Below the pieces are notes generated by a model that was given only the letters and a program-made list of their open reading frames with translations, was not told the DNA's origin and did no database searches. A program made the position numbers and the translations under genes. Shown piece after piece: positions 24,184-38,375 of a DNA stretch of 64,000 nt (its first letter is position 1; each line of letters starts with the position of its first letter). The stretch is from Colletes latitarsis (taxonomy: Eukaryota; Arthropoda; Insecta; Hymenoptera; Colletidae): assembly GCF_051014445.1 (NCBI RefSeq), contig NC_135146.1, positions 4,712,001 to 4,776,000 on the forward strand, given 5' to 3'.

Positions 24184-27100
24184 CTGGCTCAAACATTCGC
24201 ATTTTTCGCATACTTGTTGGACAGATTCTGGGCGTTTTCTGGGTTGGATCAGGTAGTAGTGTGGTACCACACTGAAACAGTGAGTTAAACCTGGATTCAA
24301 TCTATATTTTAGAGGATAACACCGGTAAGGTCAGGGTTAGGCCTGGTATTTGCCATCATCTGGCTCATACTTTCGCATTTTTCGCATACTTGTTGGCCAG
24401 CTCCTGGGCGCTTTCTGGTTTGGATCACGTAGTAATGTAGCACCACTCAGAAACAGTGAGTTAAACCTGGATTCAATCTATATTTTAGAGGATAACGCCG
24501 GTTAGGTCAGGGTTAGGCCTGGTATTTGCCATCATCTGGCTCATGCTTTCGCATTTTTCGCATACTTGTTGGCCAGAACCTGGGCGTTCTCTGGCTCGGA
24601 TCACATAGTAATGTGGTACCACACTCAAACAGTGTGTTAAACCTGGATTCAATCTATATTTTAGAGGATAACACCGGTAAGGTTTGGGTTAGGTCTGGTA
24701 TTTGCCATCATCTGGCTCATACGTTCGCATTTTTCGCACACTTGTTGGCCAGATCCAGGGCGTTCTCTGGCTTGGATCACGTAGTAATGTAGCACCACTC
24801 AGAAACAGTGAGTTAAACCTGGATTCAATCTATATTTTAGAGGATAACGCCGGTTAGGTCAGGGTTAGGCCTGGTATTTGCCATCATCTGGCTCATGCTT
24901 TCGCATTTTTCGCATACTTTTTGCCCAGATCCTGGGCGTTTTCTGGTTTGGATCACGTTGTAATGTGGTACCACACTGAAACAGTGAGTTAATCTTGGTT
25001 TCGATCTATATATTAGAGGCTAACACCGGCTAGGATTGGGTTAGGTCTGGTATTTGCCATCATCTGGCTCATGCTTTCGCATTTTTCGCATACTTTTTGG
25101 CCAGATCCTGGGCGTTTTCTGGTTTGGATCACGTTGTAATGTGGTACCACACTGAAACAGTGAGATAATCTTGGTTTCGATCTATATATTAGAGGCTAAC
25201 ACCGGCTAGGATTGGGTTAGGTCTGGTATTTGCCATCATCTGGCTCATGCTTTCGCATTTTTCGCATACTTTTTGGCCAGATTCTGGGCGTTCTCTGGCT
25301 TGGATCACGTAGTAATGTGGTACCACACTGAAACAGTGAGTTAAACCTGGATTCAATCTATATTTTAGAGAATAACACCGGTTAGGTTTGGGTTAGGTCT
25401 GGTAGTTGCCATCATCTGGCTCATACGTTCGCATTTTTCGCATACTTGTTGGCCAGATCCAGGGCGTTTTCTGGTTTGGATCAGGTAGTAGTGTGGTACC
25501 ACACTGAAACAGTGAGTTAAACCTGGATTCAATCTATATTTTAGAAGAATAATATCAGTTAGGTCAGCGTTAGGTCTGGTATTTGCCATCAACTGGCTCA
25601 TACTTTCGCATTTTTCACCTACTTGTTGGCCAGATCCTGGGCGTTTTCTGGGTTCGATCACATAGTAATGTGGTGCCACACTGCAACAGTGTGCTAAAGC
25701 TGGATTCTATCTATATTTTACAGGATAACACCGGTTAGGTCAGGGTTGGGTCTAGTATTTGCCATCATCTGGCTCATGCTTTCGCATTTCTCGCATACTT
25801 GTTGGCCAGATCCTGGGCGTTTTCTGGTTTGGATCACGTTGTAATGTGGTACCACACTGAAACAGTGAGTTAATCTTGGTTTCGATCTATATATTAGAGG
25901 CTAACACCGGCTAGGATTGGGTTAGGTCTGGTATTTGCCATCATCTGGCTCAAACATTCGCATTTTTCGCATACTTGTTGGACAGATTCTGGGCGTTTTC
26001 TGGGTTGGATCAGGTAGTAGTGTGGTACCACACTGAAACAGTGAGTTAAACCTGGATTCAATCTATATTTTAGAGGATAACACCGGTAAGGTCAGGGTTA
26101 GGCCTGGTATTTGCCATCATCTGGCTCATACTTTCGCATTTTTCGCATACTTGTTTGCCAGATCCAGGGCGTTTTCTGGTTTGGATCACGTAGTAATGTA
26201 GCACCACTCTGAAACAGTGAGTTAAACCTGGATTCAATCTATATTTTAGAGGATAACACCGGTTAGGTGAGGGTTAGGTCTGATATTTGCCATCATCTGG
26301 CTCTAACATTCGCATTTTTCACCTACTTGTTGGCCAGATCCTGGGCGTTTTCTGGTTTGGGTCACGTAGTAATGTGGTGCCACACTGCAACAGTGAGTTA
26401 AAGCTGCATTCTATCTATATTTTACAGGATAACACCGGTTAGGTCAGGGTTAGGTCTGGTATTTGCCATCATCTGGCTCATACGTTCGCATTTTTCGCAT
26501 ACTTGTTTGCCAGATCCAGGGCGTTCTCTGGCTTGGATCACGTAGTAATGTGGTACCACACTGAAACAGTGAGTTAAACCTGGATTCAATTTATATTTTA
26601 GAGGATAACACCGGTTAGGTTTGGGTTAGGTCTGGTATTTGCCATCATCTGGCTCATACGTTCGCATTTTTCGCATACTTGTTGGCCAGATCCAGGGCGT
26701 TTTCTGGTTTGGATCACGTAGTAATGTATCACCACTCTGAAACAGTGAGTTAAACCTGGATCCAATCTATATTTTAGAAGAATAATAACCGTTAGGTCAG
26801 CGTTAGGTCTGGTATTTGCCATCAACTGGCTCATACTTTCGCATTTTTCACCTACTTGTTGGCCAGATCCTGGGCGTTTTCTGGGTTCGATCACATAGTA
26901 ATGTGGTGCCACACTGCAACAGTGAGCTAAAGCTGGATTCTATCTATATTTTACAGGATAACACCGGTTAGGTCAGGGTTGGGTCTAGTATTTGCCATCA
27001 TCTGGCTCATACTTTCGCATTTTTCGCATACTTTTTGCCCAGATCCTGGGCGTTTTCTGGTTTGGATCACGTTGTAATGTGGTACCACACTGAAACAGTG

Positions 27101-30087
27101 AGTTAATCTTGGTTTCGATCTATATATTAGAGGCTAACACCGGCTAGGATTGGGTTAGGTCTGGTATTTGCCATCATCTGGCTCATGCTTTCGCATTTTT
27201 TGCATACTTGTTGGCCAGATCCTGGGCGTTTTCTGGTTTGGATCACGTTGTAATGTGGTACCACACTGAAACAGTGAGTTAATCTTGGTTTCGATCTATA
27301 TATTAGAGGCTAACACAGGCTAGGATTGGGTGAGGTCTGGTATTTGCCATCAACTGGCTCATACTTTTGCATTTTTCACCTACTTGTTGGCCAGATCCTG
27401 GGCGTTTTCTGGGTTGGATCACGTAGTAATTTGGTACCACACTGAAACAGTGAGTTTATCTTGGATACAATCTATATTTTAGAGGATATCACCGGTTAGG
27501 TCAGGGTTAGGTCTGGTATTTGCCATCATCTGGCTCATACTGTCGCATTTTTCGCATACTTTTTGGCCAGATCCTGGGCGTTTTCTGGTTTGGATCACGT
27601 AGTAATTTGGTACCACACTGAAACAGTGAGTTTATCTTGGATACAATCTATATTTTAGAGGATATCACCGGTTAGGTCAGGGTTGGGTCTGGTATTTTGC
27701 ATCATCTGGCTCATACTGTCGCATTTTTCGCATACTTGTTGGCCAGATCCTGGGCGTTTTCTGGTTTGGCTTACGTAGTGATGTGGTACCATACTGCAAC
27801 AGTGAGTTAAACCTGAATTCAATCTATATTTTAGAGGATAACACCGGTTAGGTCAGGGTTAGGTCTGGTATTTGCCATCATCTGGCCCATACTTTCGCAT
27901 TTTTCGCATACTTGTTGGCCAGATCCTGGGCGTTTTCTGGTTTGGATCACGTAGTAATGTAGCACCATTCTGAAACAGTGAGTTAAACCTGGATTCAATC
28001 TATATTTTAGAGGATAACACCGGTTAGGTTAGGGTTAGGTCTGGTATTTGCCATCATCTGGCTCAAACATTCGCATTTTTCGCATACTTGTTGGCCAGAT
28101 TCTGGGCGTTTTCTGGGTTGGATCAGGTAGTAGTGTGGTACCACACTGAAACAGTGAGTTAAACCTGGATTCAATCTATATTTTAGAGGATAACACCGGT
28201 TAGGTCAGGTTTAGGCCTGGTATTTGCCATCATCTGGCTCATACTTCCGCATTTTTCGCATACTTGTTGGCCAGATCCAGGGCGTTTTCTGGTTTGGATC
28301 ACGTAGTAATGTAGCACCACTCTGAAACAGTGAGTTAAACCTGGATTCAATCTATATTTTAGAGGATAACACCGGTTAGGTGAGGGTTAGGTCTGATACT
28401 TGCCATCATCTGGCTCAAACATTCGCATTTTTCGCATACTTGTTGGCCAGATCCTGGGCGTTTTCTGGTTTGGAGCATGTAGAAATGTGGTACCACACTC
28501 AAACAGTGAGTTAAACCTGGATCCAATCTATATTTTAGAAGAATAATAACAGTTAGGTCAGCGTTAGGTCTGGTATTTGCCATCAACTGGCTCATACTTT
28601 CGCATTTTTCACCTACTTGTTGGCCAGATCCTGGGCGTTTTCTGGTTTGGGTCACGTAGTAATGTGGTGCCACACTGCAACAGTGAGTTAAAGCTGCATT
28701 CCATCTATATTTTACAGGATAACACCGGTTAGGTCAGGGTTAGGTCTGGTATTTGCCATCATCTGGCTCATACTTTCGCATCTTTCGCATACTTGTTGGC
28801 CAGCTCCTGGGCGCTTTCTGGTTTGGATCACGTAGTAATGTAGCACCACTCAGAAACAGTGAGTTAAACCTGGATTCAATCTATATTTTAGAGGATAACG
28901 CCGGTTAGGTCAGGGTTAGGCCTGGTATTTGCCATCATCTGGCTCATACGTTCGCATTTTTCGCATACTTGTTGGCCAGATCCAGGGCGTTCTCTGGCTT
29001 GGATCACGTAGTAATGTGGTACCACACTGAAACAGTGAGTTAAACCTGGATTCAATCTATATTTTAGAGGATAACACCGGTTAGGTTTGGGTTAGGTCTG
29101 GTATTTGCCATCATCTGGCTCATACGTTCGCATTTTTCGCATACTTGTTGGCCAGATCCAGGGCGTTTTCTGGTTTGGATCACGTAGTAATGTAGCACCA
29201 CTCAGAAACAGTGAGTTAAACCTGGATTCAATCTATATTTTAGCGGATAACACCGATTAGGATTGGGTTAGGTCTGGTATTTGCCATCATCTGGCTCATA
29301 CTTTCGTATCTTTCGCAGACTTGTTGGCCAGATCCTGGGCGTTTTCTGGTTTGGATCACGTAGTAATGTGGTACCACACTCAAACAGTGAGTTAAACCTG
29401 GATCCAATCTATATTTTAGAAGAATAATAACAGTTAGGTCAGCGTTAGGTCTGGTATTTGCCATCAACTGGCTCGTACTTTCGCATTTTTCACCTACTTG
29501 TTGGCCAGATCCTGGGCGTTTTCTGGGTTCGATCACATAGTAATGTGGTGCCACACTGCAACTGTGAGCTAAAGCTGGATTCTATCTATATTTTACAGGA
29601 TAACACCGGTTAGGTCAGGGTTAGGTCTGGTATTTGCCATCATCTGGCTCATACTTTCGCATTTTTCGCATACTTGTTGGCCAGATCCTGGGCGATTTCT
29701 GGTTTGGATCATGTAGTAATCTAGCACCACTCTGAAACAGTGAGTTAAACCTGGATTGAATCTATATTTTAGAGGATATCACCGGTTAGGTCAGGGTTAG
29801 GTCTGGTATTTGCCATAATCTGGCTCATACATTCGCAATTTTCGCATACTTGTTGGCCAGATCCTGGGCGTTTTCTGGTTTGGATCACGTAGTAATGTGG
29901 TACCACAATGAAACAGTGAGTTAAACCTGGATTCAATCTATATTTTAGAGGATAACACCGGTTAGGTTTGGGTTAGGTCTGGTATTTGCCATCATCTGGC
30001 TCATACGTTCGCATTTTTCGCATACTTGTTGGCCAGATCCAGGGCGTTTTCTGGTTTGGATCACGTAGTAATGTAGCACCACTCTGA
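24184..30087 (+). repeat. Mosaic satellite stretch
   Basis: Monomer types are mixed, with 177-bp copies at 25,531, 26,764, 28,525 and 29,406, spaced 7, 10 and 5 monomers apart. Two consecutive copies of the GGCTAGGATTGGG type lie at about 25,020-25,220. The GATATC/GAATTC cassette occurs once, at about 27,660-27,990. I found no internal duplication longer than a few monomers. No gene or RNA is seen. Confidence 0.8.
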
Positions 30088-31681
30088 AACAGTGAGTTAA
30101 ACCTGGATTCAATCTATATTTTAGAGGATAACACCGGTTAGGTTAGGGTTAGGTCTGGTGTTTGCCATCATCTGGCTCAAACATTCGCATTTTTCGCATA
30201 CTTTTTGGCCAGATCCTGGGCGTTTTCTGGTTTGGATCACGTAGTAATGTAGCACCACTCAGAAACAGTGAGTTAAACCTGGATTCAATCTATAGTTTAG
30301 AGGATAACACCGGTTAGGTCAGGGTTAGGCCTGGTATTTGCCATCATCTGGCTCATACTTTCGCATTTTTCGCATACTTGTTGGCCAGAACCTGGGCGTT
30401 CTCTGGCTTGGATCACGTAGTGATGTGGTTCCACACTGCAACAGTGAGCTAAACCTGGATTCAATCTATATTTTAGAGGATAACACCGATTATGATTGGG
30501 TTAGGTCTGGTATTTGCCATCAACTGGCTCATACTTTCGTATCTTTCGCATACTTGTTGGCCAGATCCTGGGCGTTTTCTGGTTTGGATCACGTAGTAAT
30601 GTGGTACCACACTCAAACAGTGAGTTAAACCTGGATCCAATCTATATTTTAGAAGAATAATAACAGTTAGGTCAGCGTTAGGTCTGGTATTTGCCATCAA
30701 CTGGCTCATACTTTCGCATTTTTCACCTACTTGTTGGCCAGATCCTGGGCGTTTTCTGGGTTCGATCACATAGTAATGTGGTGCCACACTGCAACAGTGA
30801 GCTAAAGCTGGATTCTATCTATATTTTACAGGATAACACCGGTTAGGTCAGGGTTGGGTCTAGTATTTGCCATCATCTGGCTCATACTTTCGCATTTTTC
30901 GCATACTTTTTGCCCAGATCCTGGGCGTTTTCTGGTTTGGATCACGTTGTAATGTGGTACCACACTGAAACAGTGAGTTAATCTTGGTTTCGATCTATAT
31001 ATTAGAGGCTAACACCGGCTAGGATTGGGTTAGGTCCGGTATTTGCCATCATCTGGCTCATGCTTTCGCATTTTTCGCATACTTGTTGGCCAGATCCTGG
31101 GCGTTTTCTGGTTTGGATCACGTTGTAATGTGGTACCACACTGAAACAGTGAGTTAATCTTGGTTTCGATCTATATATTAGAGGCTAACACCGGCTAGGA
31201 TTGGGTTAGGTCTGGTATTTGCCATCAACTGGCTCATACTTTTGCATTTTTCACCTACTTGTTGGCCAGATCCTGGGCGTTTTCTGGGTTGGATCACGTA
31301 GTAATTTGGTACCACACTGAAACAGTGAGTTTATCTTGGATACAATCTATATTTTAGAGGATATCACCGGTTAGGTCAGGGTTAGGTCTGGTATTTGCCA
31401 TCATCTGGCTCATACTGTCGCATTTTTCGCATACTTTTTGGCCAGATCCTGGGCGTTTTCTGGTTTGGACCACGTAGTAATTTGGTACCACACTGAAACA
31501 GTGAGTTTATCTTGGATACAATCTATATTTTAGAGGATATCACCGGTTAGGTGTGGGTTGGGTCTGGTATTTGCCATCATCTGGCTCATACTGTCGCATT
31601 TTTCGCATACTTGTTGGCCAGATCCTGGGCGTTTTCTGGTTTGGCTTACGTAGTGATGTGGTACCATACTGCAACAGTGAG
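30088..31681 (+). repeat. 9-monomer block, copy 1 (offset 6,694 bp)
   Basis: Matches 36782-38375. Shared rare marks are ACCGATTATGATTGGG, TTAGGTCCGGTATTTG and GGTGTGGGTTGGG. The minus-strand frame at 30473-30787 recurs identically at 37167-37481. The offset is 38 x 176 + 6, reflecting the number of 177-bp monomers and the single private insertion in between. The end of the match is abrupt: GAGTTAAACCTG here against GAGCTAAAGCTG in the other copy. Confidence 0.87.
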
Positions 31682-34304
31682 TTAAACCTGTATTCAATCT
31701 ATATTTTAGAGGATAACACCGGTTAGGTCAGGGTTAGGTCTGGAATTTGCCATCATCTGGCCCATACTTTCGCATTTTTCGCATACTTGTTGGCGAGATC
31801 CTGGGCGTTTTCTGGTTTGGATCACGTAGTAATGTAGCACCATTCTGAAACAGTGAGTTAAACCTGGATGCAATCTATATTTTAGAGGATAACACCGGTT
31901 AGGTTAGGGTTAGGTCTGGTATTTGCCATCATCTGGCTCAAACATTCGCATTTTTCGCATACTTGTTGGCCAGATTCTGGGCGTTTTCTGGGTTGGATCA
32001 GGTAGTAGTGTGGTACCACACTGAAACAGTGAGTTAAACCTGTATTCAATCTATATTTTAGAGGATAACACCGGTTAGGACAGCGTTAGGTCTGGTATTT
32101 GCCATCAACTGGCACATACTTTCGCATTTTTCACCTACTTGTTGGCCAGATCCTGGGCGTTTTCTGGTTTGGGTCACGTAGTAATGTGGTGCCACACTGC
32201 AACAGTGAGTTAAAGCTGCATTCTATCTATATTTTACAGGATAACACCGGTTAGGTCAGGGTTAGGTCTGGTATTTGCCATCATCTGGCTCATACTTTCG
32301 CATTTTTCGCATACTTGTTGGCCAGCTCCTGGGCGCTTTCTGGTTTGGATCACGTAGTAATGTAGCACCACTCAGAAACAGTGAGTTAAACCTGGATTCA
32401 ATCTATATTTTAGAGGAAAACGGCGGTTAGGTCAGGGTTAGGTCTGGTATTTGCCATCATCTGGCTCATGCTTTCGCATTTTTCGCATACTTGTTGGCCA
32501 GAACCTGGGCGTTCTCTGACTCGGATCACGTAGTAATGTGGTACACACACTGAAACAGTGAGTTAAACCTGGATTCAATCTATATTTTAGAGGATAACAC
32601 CGGTTAGGTTTGGGTTAGGTCTGGTATTTGCCATCATCTGGCTCATACGTTCGCATTTTTCGCATACTTGTTGGCCAGATCCTGGGCGTTTTCTGGTTTG
32701 GATCACGTAGTAATGTGGTACCACACTCAAACAGTGAGTTAAACCTGGATCCAATCTATATTTTGGAAGAATAATAACAGTTAGGTCAGCGTTAGGTCTG
32801 GTATTTGCCATCAACTGGCTCATACTTTCGCATTTTTCACCTACTTGTTGGCCAGATCCTGGGCGTTTTCTGGGTTCGATCACATAGTAATGTGGTGCCA
32901 CACTGCAACAGTGAGCTAAAGCTGGATTCTATCTATATTTTACAGGATAACACCGGTTAGGTCAGGGTTAGGTCTAGTATTTGCCATCATCTGGCTCATA
33001 CTTTCGCATTTTTCGCATACTTTTTGGCCAGATCCTGGGCGTTTTCTGGTTTGGATCACGTTGTAATGTGGTACCACACTGAAACAATGAGTTAATCTTG
33101 GTTTCGATCTATATATTAGAGGCTAACACCGGCTAGGATTGGGTTAGGTCTGGTATTTGCCATCAACTGGCTCATACTTTCGCATTTTTCACCTACTTGT
33201 TGGCCAGATCCTGGGCGTTTTCTGGGTTCGATCACATAGTAATGTGGTGCCACACTGCAACAGTGAGCTAAAGCTGGATTCTATCTATATTCTACAGGAT
33301 AACACCGGTTAGGTCAGGGTTAGGTCTGGTATTTGCCATCATCTGGCTCATACTTTCGCATTTTTCGCATACTTGTTGGCCAGATGCTGGGCGCTTTCTG
33401 GTTTGGATCACGTAGTAATGTAGCACCACTCAGAAACAGTGAGTTAAACCTGGATTCAATCTATATTTTACAGGATAACGCCGGTTAGGTCAGGGTTAGG
33501 CCTGGTATTTGCCATCATCTGGCTCATGCTTTCGCATTTTTCGCATACTTGTTGGCCAGAACCTGGGCGTTCTCTGGCTTGGATCACGTAGTAATGTGGT
33601 ACCACACTGAAACAGTGAGTTAAACCTGGATTCAATCTATATTTTAGAGGATAACACCGGTTAGGTTTGGGTTAGGTCTGGTATTTGCCATCATCTGGCT
33701 CATACGTTCGCATTTTTCGCATACTTCTTGGCCAGAACCTGGGCGTTCTCTGGCTTGCATCACGTAGTAATGTGGTACCACACTGAAACAGTGAGTTAAA
33801 CCTGGATTCAATCTATATTTTAGAGGATAACACCGGTTAGGTTTGGGTTAGGTCTGGTATTTGCCATCATCTGGCTCATGCTTTCGCATTTTTCGCATAC
33901 TTGTTGGCCAGAACCTGGGCGTTCTCTGGCTTGGATCACGTAGTAATGTGGTACCACACTGAAACAGTGAGTTAAACCTGGATTCAATCTATATTTTAGA
34001 GGATAACACCGGTTAGGTTTGGGTTAGGTCTGGTATTTGCCATCATCTGGCTCATACGTTCGCATTTTTCGCATACTTCTTGGCCAGATCCAGGGCGTTC
34101 TCTGGCTTGGATCACGTAGTAATGTGGTACCACACTGAAACAGTGAGTTAAACCTGGATTCAATCTATATTTTAGAGGATAACGCCGGTTAGGTCGGGGT
34201 TAGGCCTGGTATTTGCCATCATCTGGCTCATGCTTTCGCATTTTTCGCACACTTGTTGGCCAGAACCTGGGCGTTCTCTGGCTTGCATCACGTAGTAATG
34301 TGGT
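31682..34304 (+). repeat. Mosaic satellite stretch
   Basis: About fifteen monomers of mixed type. It contains the one length change not due to the 177-bp subtype, near 32,543. Around 33,260-33,720 it matches the stretch beginning near 38,370, through the shared ATATTCTACAGG mark at 33,288 and 38,396. Two closely similar monomers with ACTTCTTGGCCAG lie at about 33,720 and 34,076. No gene or RNA is seen. Confidence 0.8.
32541..32550 (+). repeat. Private 1-bp insertion in a monomer
   Basis: GTGGTACACACACTG replaces the usual GTGGTACCACACTG, making this monomer 177 bp by a route unrelated to the AGAAGAAT subtype and breaking the palindrome. By length bookkeeping it is the only net length change in the window besides the 33 subtype copies. 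A sequencing or assembly error cannot be excluded. Confidence 0.75.
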
Positions 34305-36734
34305 ACCACTCTGAAACAGTGAGTTAAACCTGGATTCAATCTATATTTTAGAGGATAACACCGATTAGGATTGGGTTAGGTCTGGTATTTGCCATCATCT
34401 GGCTCATACTTTCGTATCTTTCGCATACTTGTTGGCCAGATCCTGTGCGTTTTCTGGTTTGGATCACGTAGTAATGTGGTACCACACTCAAACAGTGAGT
34501 TAAACCTGGATCCAATCTATATTTTAGAAGAATAATAACAGTTAGGTCAGCGTTAGGTCTGGTATTTGCCATCAACTGGCTCATACTTTCGCATTTTTCA
34601 CCTACTTGTTGGCCAGATCCTGGGCGTTTTCTGGGTTCGATCACATAGTAATGTGGTGCCACACTGCAACAGTGAGCTAAAGCTGGATTCTATCTATATT
34701 TTACAGGATAACACCGGTTAGGTCAGGGTTAGGTCTAGTATTTGCCATCATCTGGCTCATACTTTCGCATTTTTCGCATACTCTGTGGCCAGATCCTGGG
34801 CGTTTTCTGGTTTGGATCACGTTGTAATGTGGTACCACACTGAAACAGTGAGTTAATCTTGGTTTCGATCTATATATTAGAGGCTAACACCGGCTAGGAT
34901 TGGGTTAGGTCTGGTATTTGCCATCATCTGGCTCATACTTTCGCAGTTTTCGCATACTTGTTGGCCAGATCCTGGGCGCTTTCTGGTTTGGATCACGTAG
35001 TAATGTAGCACCACTCTGAAACAGTGAGTTAAACCTGGATTCAATCTATATTTTAGAGGATAACACCGGTTAGGTTAGGGTTAGGTCTGGTATTTGCCAT
35101 CATCTGGCTCAAACATTCGCATTTTTCGCATACTTGTTGGCCAGATCCAGGGCGTTTTCTGGGTTGGATCAGGTAGTAGTGTGGTACCACACTGAAACAG
35201 TGAGTTAAACCTGGATTCAATCTATATTTTAGAGGATAACACCGGTTAGGTCAGGGTTAGGCCTGGTATTTGCCATCATCTGGCTCATACTTTCGCATTT
35301 TTCGCATACTTGTTGGCCAGATCCAGGGCGTTTTCTGGTTTGGATCACGTAGTAATGTAGCACCACTCTGAAACAGTGAGTTAAACCTGGATTCCATCGA
35401 TATTTTAGAGGATAACACCGGTTAGGTGAGGGTTCGGTCTGATATTTGCCATCATCTGGCTCAAACATTCGCATTTTTCGCATACTTGTTGGCCAGATCC
35501 TGGGCGTTTTCTGGTTTGGATCATGTAGTAATGTGGTACCACACTCAAACAGTGAGTTAAACCTGGATCCAATCTATATTTTAGAAGAATAATAACAGTT
35601 AGGTCAGCGTTAGGTCTGGTATTTGCCATCAACTGGCTCATACTTTCGCATTTTTCACCTACTTGTTGGCCAGATCCTGGGCGCTTTCTGGTTTGGATCA
35701 CGTAGTAATGTAGCACCACTCAGAAACAGTGAGTTAAACCTGGATTCAATCTATATTTTAGAGGATAACGCCGGTTAGGTCAGGGTTAGGTCTGGTATTT
35801 GCCATCATCTGGCTCATACGTTCGCATTTTTCGCATACTTGTTGACAAGATCCAGGGCGTTCTCTGGCTTGGATCACGTAGTAATGTGGTACCACACTGA
35901 AACAGTGAGTTAAACCTGGATTCAATCTATATTTTAGAGGATAACACCGGTTAGGTTTGGGTTAGGTCTGGTATTTGCCATCATCTGGCTCATACTTTCG
36001 CATTTTTCGCATACTTGTTGGCCAGATCCTGGGCGCTTTCTGGTTTGGATCACGTAGTAATGTAGCACCACTCAGAAACAGTGAGTTAAACCTGGATTCA
36101 ATCTATATTTTAGAGGATAACGCCGGTTAGGTCAGGGTTAGGCCTGGTATTTGCCATCATCTGGCTCATGCTTTCGCATTTTTCGCATACTTGTTGGCCA
36201 GAACCTGGGCGTTCTCTGGCTTGGATCACGTAGTAATGTGGTACCACACTGAAACAGTGAGTTAAACCTGGATTCAATCTATATTTTAGAGGATAACACC
36301 GGTTAGGTTTGGGTTAGGTCTGGTATTTGCCATCATCTGGCTCATACGTTCACATTTTTCGCATACTTGTTGGCCAGATCCAGGGCGTTTTCTGGTTTGG
36401 ATCACGTAGTAATGTAGCACCACTCTGAAACAGTGAGTTAAACCTGGATTCAATCTATATTTTAGAGGATAAAACCGATTAGGATTGGGTTAGGTCTGGT
36501 ATTTGCCATCATCTGGCTCATACTTTCGTATCTTTCGCAGACTTGTTGGCCAGATCCTGGGCGTTTTCTGGTTTGGATCACGTAGTAATGTGGTACCACA
36601 CTCAAACAGTGAGTTAAACCTGGATCCAATCTATATTTTAGAAGAATAATAACAGTTAGGTCAGCGTTAGGTCTGGTATTTGCCATCAACTGGCTCGTAC
36701 TTTCGCATTTTTCACCTACTTGTTGGCCAGATCC
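34305..36734 (+). repeat. 14-monomer block, copy 1 (offset 5,989 bp)
   Basis: This 2,430-bp segment matches 40294-42723. The minus-strand frames at 35229-35483 and 35405-35719 recur identically 5,989 bp downstream (34 x 176 + 5). Both copies share ATTCCATCGATATT, which creates a ClaI site. Differences noticed: CCTGTGCG against CCTGGGCG near 34,445, CTCTGTGGCC against CTTTTTGGCC near 34,785, and GTTGACAAG against GTTGGCCAG near 35,843. The match stops at GATCCAGGG against GATCCTGGG. Confidence 0.88.
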
Positions 36735-36781
36735 AGGGCGTTTTCTGGTTTGGATCACATAGTAATGTGGTGCCACACTGC

Positions 36782-38375
36782 AACAGTGAGTTAAACCTGG
36801 ATTCAATCTATATTTTAGAGGATAACACCGGTTAGGTTAGGGTTAGGTCTGGTGTTTGCCATCATCTGGCTCAAACATTCGCATTTTTCGCATACTTTTT
36901 GGCCAGATCCTGGGCGTTTTCTGGTTTGGATCACGTAGTAATGTAGCACCACTCAGAAACAGTGAGTTAAACCTGGATTCAATCTATAGTTTAGAGGATA
37001 ACACCGGTTAGGTCAGGGTTAGGCCTGGTATTTGCCATCATCTGGCTCATGCTTTCGCATTTTTCGCATACTTGTTGGCCAGAACCTGGGCGTTCTCTGG
37101 CTTGGATCACGTAGTGATGTGGTTCCACACTGCAACAGTGAGTTAAACCTGGATTCAATCTATATTTTAGAGGATAACACCGATTATGATTGGGTTAGGT
37201 CTGGTATTTGCCATCAACTGGCTCATACTTTCGTATCTTTCGCATACTTGTTGGCCAGATCCTGGGCGTTTTCTGGTTTGGATCACGTAGTAATGTGGTA
37301 CCACACTCAAACAGTGAGTTAAACCTGGATCCAATCTATATTTTAGAAGAATAATAACAGTTAGGTCAGCGTTAGGTCTGGTATTTGCCATCAACTGGCT
37401 CATACTTTCGCATTTTTCACCTACTTGTTGGCCAGATCCTGGGCGTTTTCTGGGTTCGATCACATAGTAATGTGGTGCCACACTGCAACAGTGAGCTAAA
37501 GCTGGATTCTATCTATATTTTACAGGATAACACCGGTTAGGTCAGGGTTGGGTCTAGTATTTGCCATCATCTGGCTCATACTTTCGCATTTTTCGCATAC
37601 TTTTTGCCCAGATCCTGGGCGTTTTCTGGTTTGGATCACGTTGTAATGTGGTACCACACTGAAACAGTGAGTTAATCTTGGTTTCGATCTATATATTAGA
37701 GGCTAACACCGGCTAGGATTGGGTTAGGTCCGGTATTTGCCATCATCTGGCTCATGCTTTCGCAATTTTCGCATACTTGTTGGCCAGATCCTGGGCGTTT
37801 TCTGGTTTGGATCACGTTGTAATGTGGTACCACACTGAAACAGTGAGTTAATCTTGGTTTCGATCTATATATTAGAGGCTAACACCGGCTAGGATTGGGT
37901 TAGGTCTGGTATTTGCCATCAACTGGCTCATACTTTTGCATTTTTCACCTACTTGTTGGCCAGATCCTGGGCGTTTTCTGGGTTGGATCACGTAGTAATT
38001 TGGTACCACACTGAAACAGTGAGTTTATCTTGGATACAATCTATATTTTAGAGGATATCACCGGTTAGGTCAGGGTTAGGTCTGGTATTTGCCATCATCT
38101 GGCTCATACTGTCGCATTTTTCGCATACTTTTTGGCCAGATCCTGGGCGTTTTCTGGTTTGGATCACGTAGTAATTTGGTACCACACTGAAACAGTGAGT
38201 TTATCTTGGATACAATCTATATTTTAGAGGATATCACCGGTTAGGTGTGGGTTGGGTCTGGTATTTGCCATCATCTGGCTCATACTGTCGCATTTTTCGC
38301 ATACTTGTTGGCCAGATCCTGGGCGTTTTCTGGTTTGGCTTACGTAGTGATGTGGTACCATACTGCAACAGTGAG
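36782..38375 (+). repeat. 9-monomer block, copy 2 (offset 6,694 bp)
   Basis: Partner of 30088-31681. It starts almost directly after the 5,989-bp block ends at 36,734, so two different source segments are joined here within one monomer. The copy has TTTCGCAATTTTCGC near 37,760, where the partner reads TTTCGCATTTTTCGC. Confidence 0.87.
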